13,249 nt of DNA from JAZLDV01 sp045614925 (lineage in GTDB: Bacteria; Bacillota_I; Bacilli_A; Erysipelotrichales; Coprobacillaceae): positions 1-13,249 of the forward strand of contig JAZLDV010000103.1 of the NCBI GenBank assembly GCA_045614925.1, in the 5' to 3' direction. The position numbers were made by a program, and so were the translations under genes. The notes below the pieces were generated by a model that worked only from the letters and a program-made list of their open reading frames with translations, searched no databases and had not been told where the DNA came from. Shown here one piece after another: positions 13,206 through 13,249 of this stretch. Position 1 is the first letter of the stretch. Every line of letters begins with the position of its first letter.

Positions 13206-13249
13206 GGGGCCTTAGCTCAGCTGGGAGAGCGCCTGCCTTGCACGCAGGA
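13206..13249 (+). tRNA. tRNA-Ala (anticodon UGC), 3' end outside window
   Basis: The first 44 bases of a canonical tRNA-Ala: acceptor GGGGCCT, D arm GCTC-AGCTGGGA-GAGC, and anticodon stem CCTGC/GCAGG around loop CTTGCAC with TGC at 13239-13241. It lies 6 bases after tRNA-Pro and is probably co-transcribed. The variable loop, T arm and 3' end lie beyond the window. Confidence 0.95.

Noticed and set aside
1..13249. CRISPR array, insertion sequence, prophage or defence island
   Set aside because: No spaced direct repeats, transposase, integrase or nuclease-toxin-like gene was seen; gene content is core chromosomal throughout.

Overview
The window reads as chromosomal DNA of a low-GC, spore-forming Firmicute. 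Arginine is mostly AGA or CGT, third codon positions are strongly A/T, ribosome binding sites are strong AGGAGG types, and GTG and TTG starts occur. The mix of Bacillus-like sporulation genes with a compacted fatty-acid/RNase III locus suggests the Erysipelotrichia/Coprobacillaceae side of the phylum. That placement is inference from gene content, not from a marker-gene comparison.

Layout. (1) 1-2660, plus strand: the 3' part of a sporulation-type D,D-carboxypeptidase (dacB-like), then spmA and spmB in overlapping reading frames, then the 23S rRNA pseudouridine synthase rluB with its own candidate promoter, closed by a terminator. Bacillus subtilis has the same order, dacB-spmA-spmB-rluB. (2) 2680-2955, minus strand: a lone single-cluster ferredoxin with its own promoter and terminator. 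(3) 2981-6994, plus strand: an acidic tail-anchored protein of unknown function, cmk, der, gpsA and a SpoVIF-like sporulation gene, ending in a hairpin terminator. (4) 7014-10745, plus strand: recG, plsX and rnc, ending in a terminator that overlaps the rnc stop codon. The fapR, fabD, fabG and acpP genes that separate recG from rnc in Bacillus are absent here. (5) 10774-12998, plus strand: three short units, namely a small LysM protein without a signal peptide, an FMN-binding lipoprotein carrying an ApbE-type flavinylation motif, and nicotinate phosphoribosyltransferase (pncB). (6) 13021 to the end: an A-tract plus sigma-A promoter driving a tRNA cluster, tRNA-Pro(UGG) then tRNA-Ala(UGC), the latter cut by the window end.

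Together these are mostly housekeeping functions: nucleotide and NAD salvage, phospholipid initiation (gpsA supplies glycerol-3-phosphate, plsX supplies acyl-phosphate), ribosome maturation (rluB, der, rnc) and recombination. Sporulation genes are interleaved. The cortex/core-dehydration set at the left edge and the SpoVIF-like and LysM genes point to a functional endospore programme.

I found no CRISPR array, insertion sequence, prophage or defence system, and nothing that amounts to a clearly new system. The leads most worth following are a pair of sigma-K-like promoter motifs with identical spacing in front of the SpoVIF-like and LysM genes, the unknown tail-anchored protein before cmk, the isolated flavinylatable lipoprotein, and two perfect inverted repeats inside recG. 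No stretch longer than 300 bases lacks a gene. The largest gap, 12961-13122, holds the pncB terminator and the tRNA promoter.
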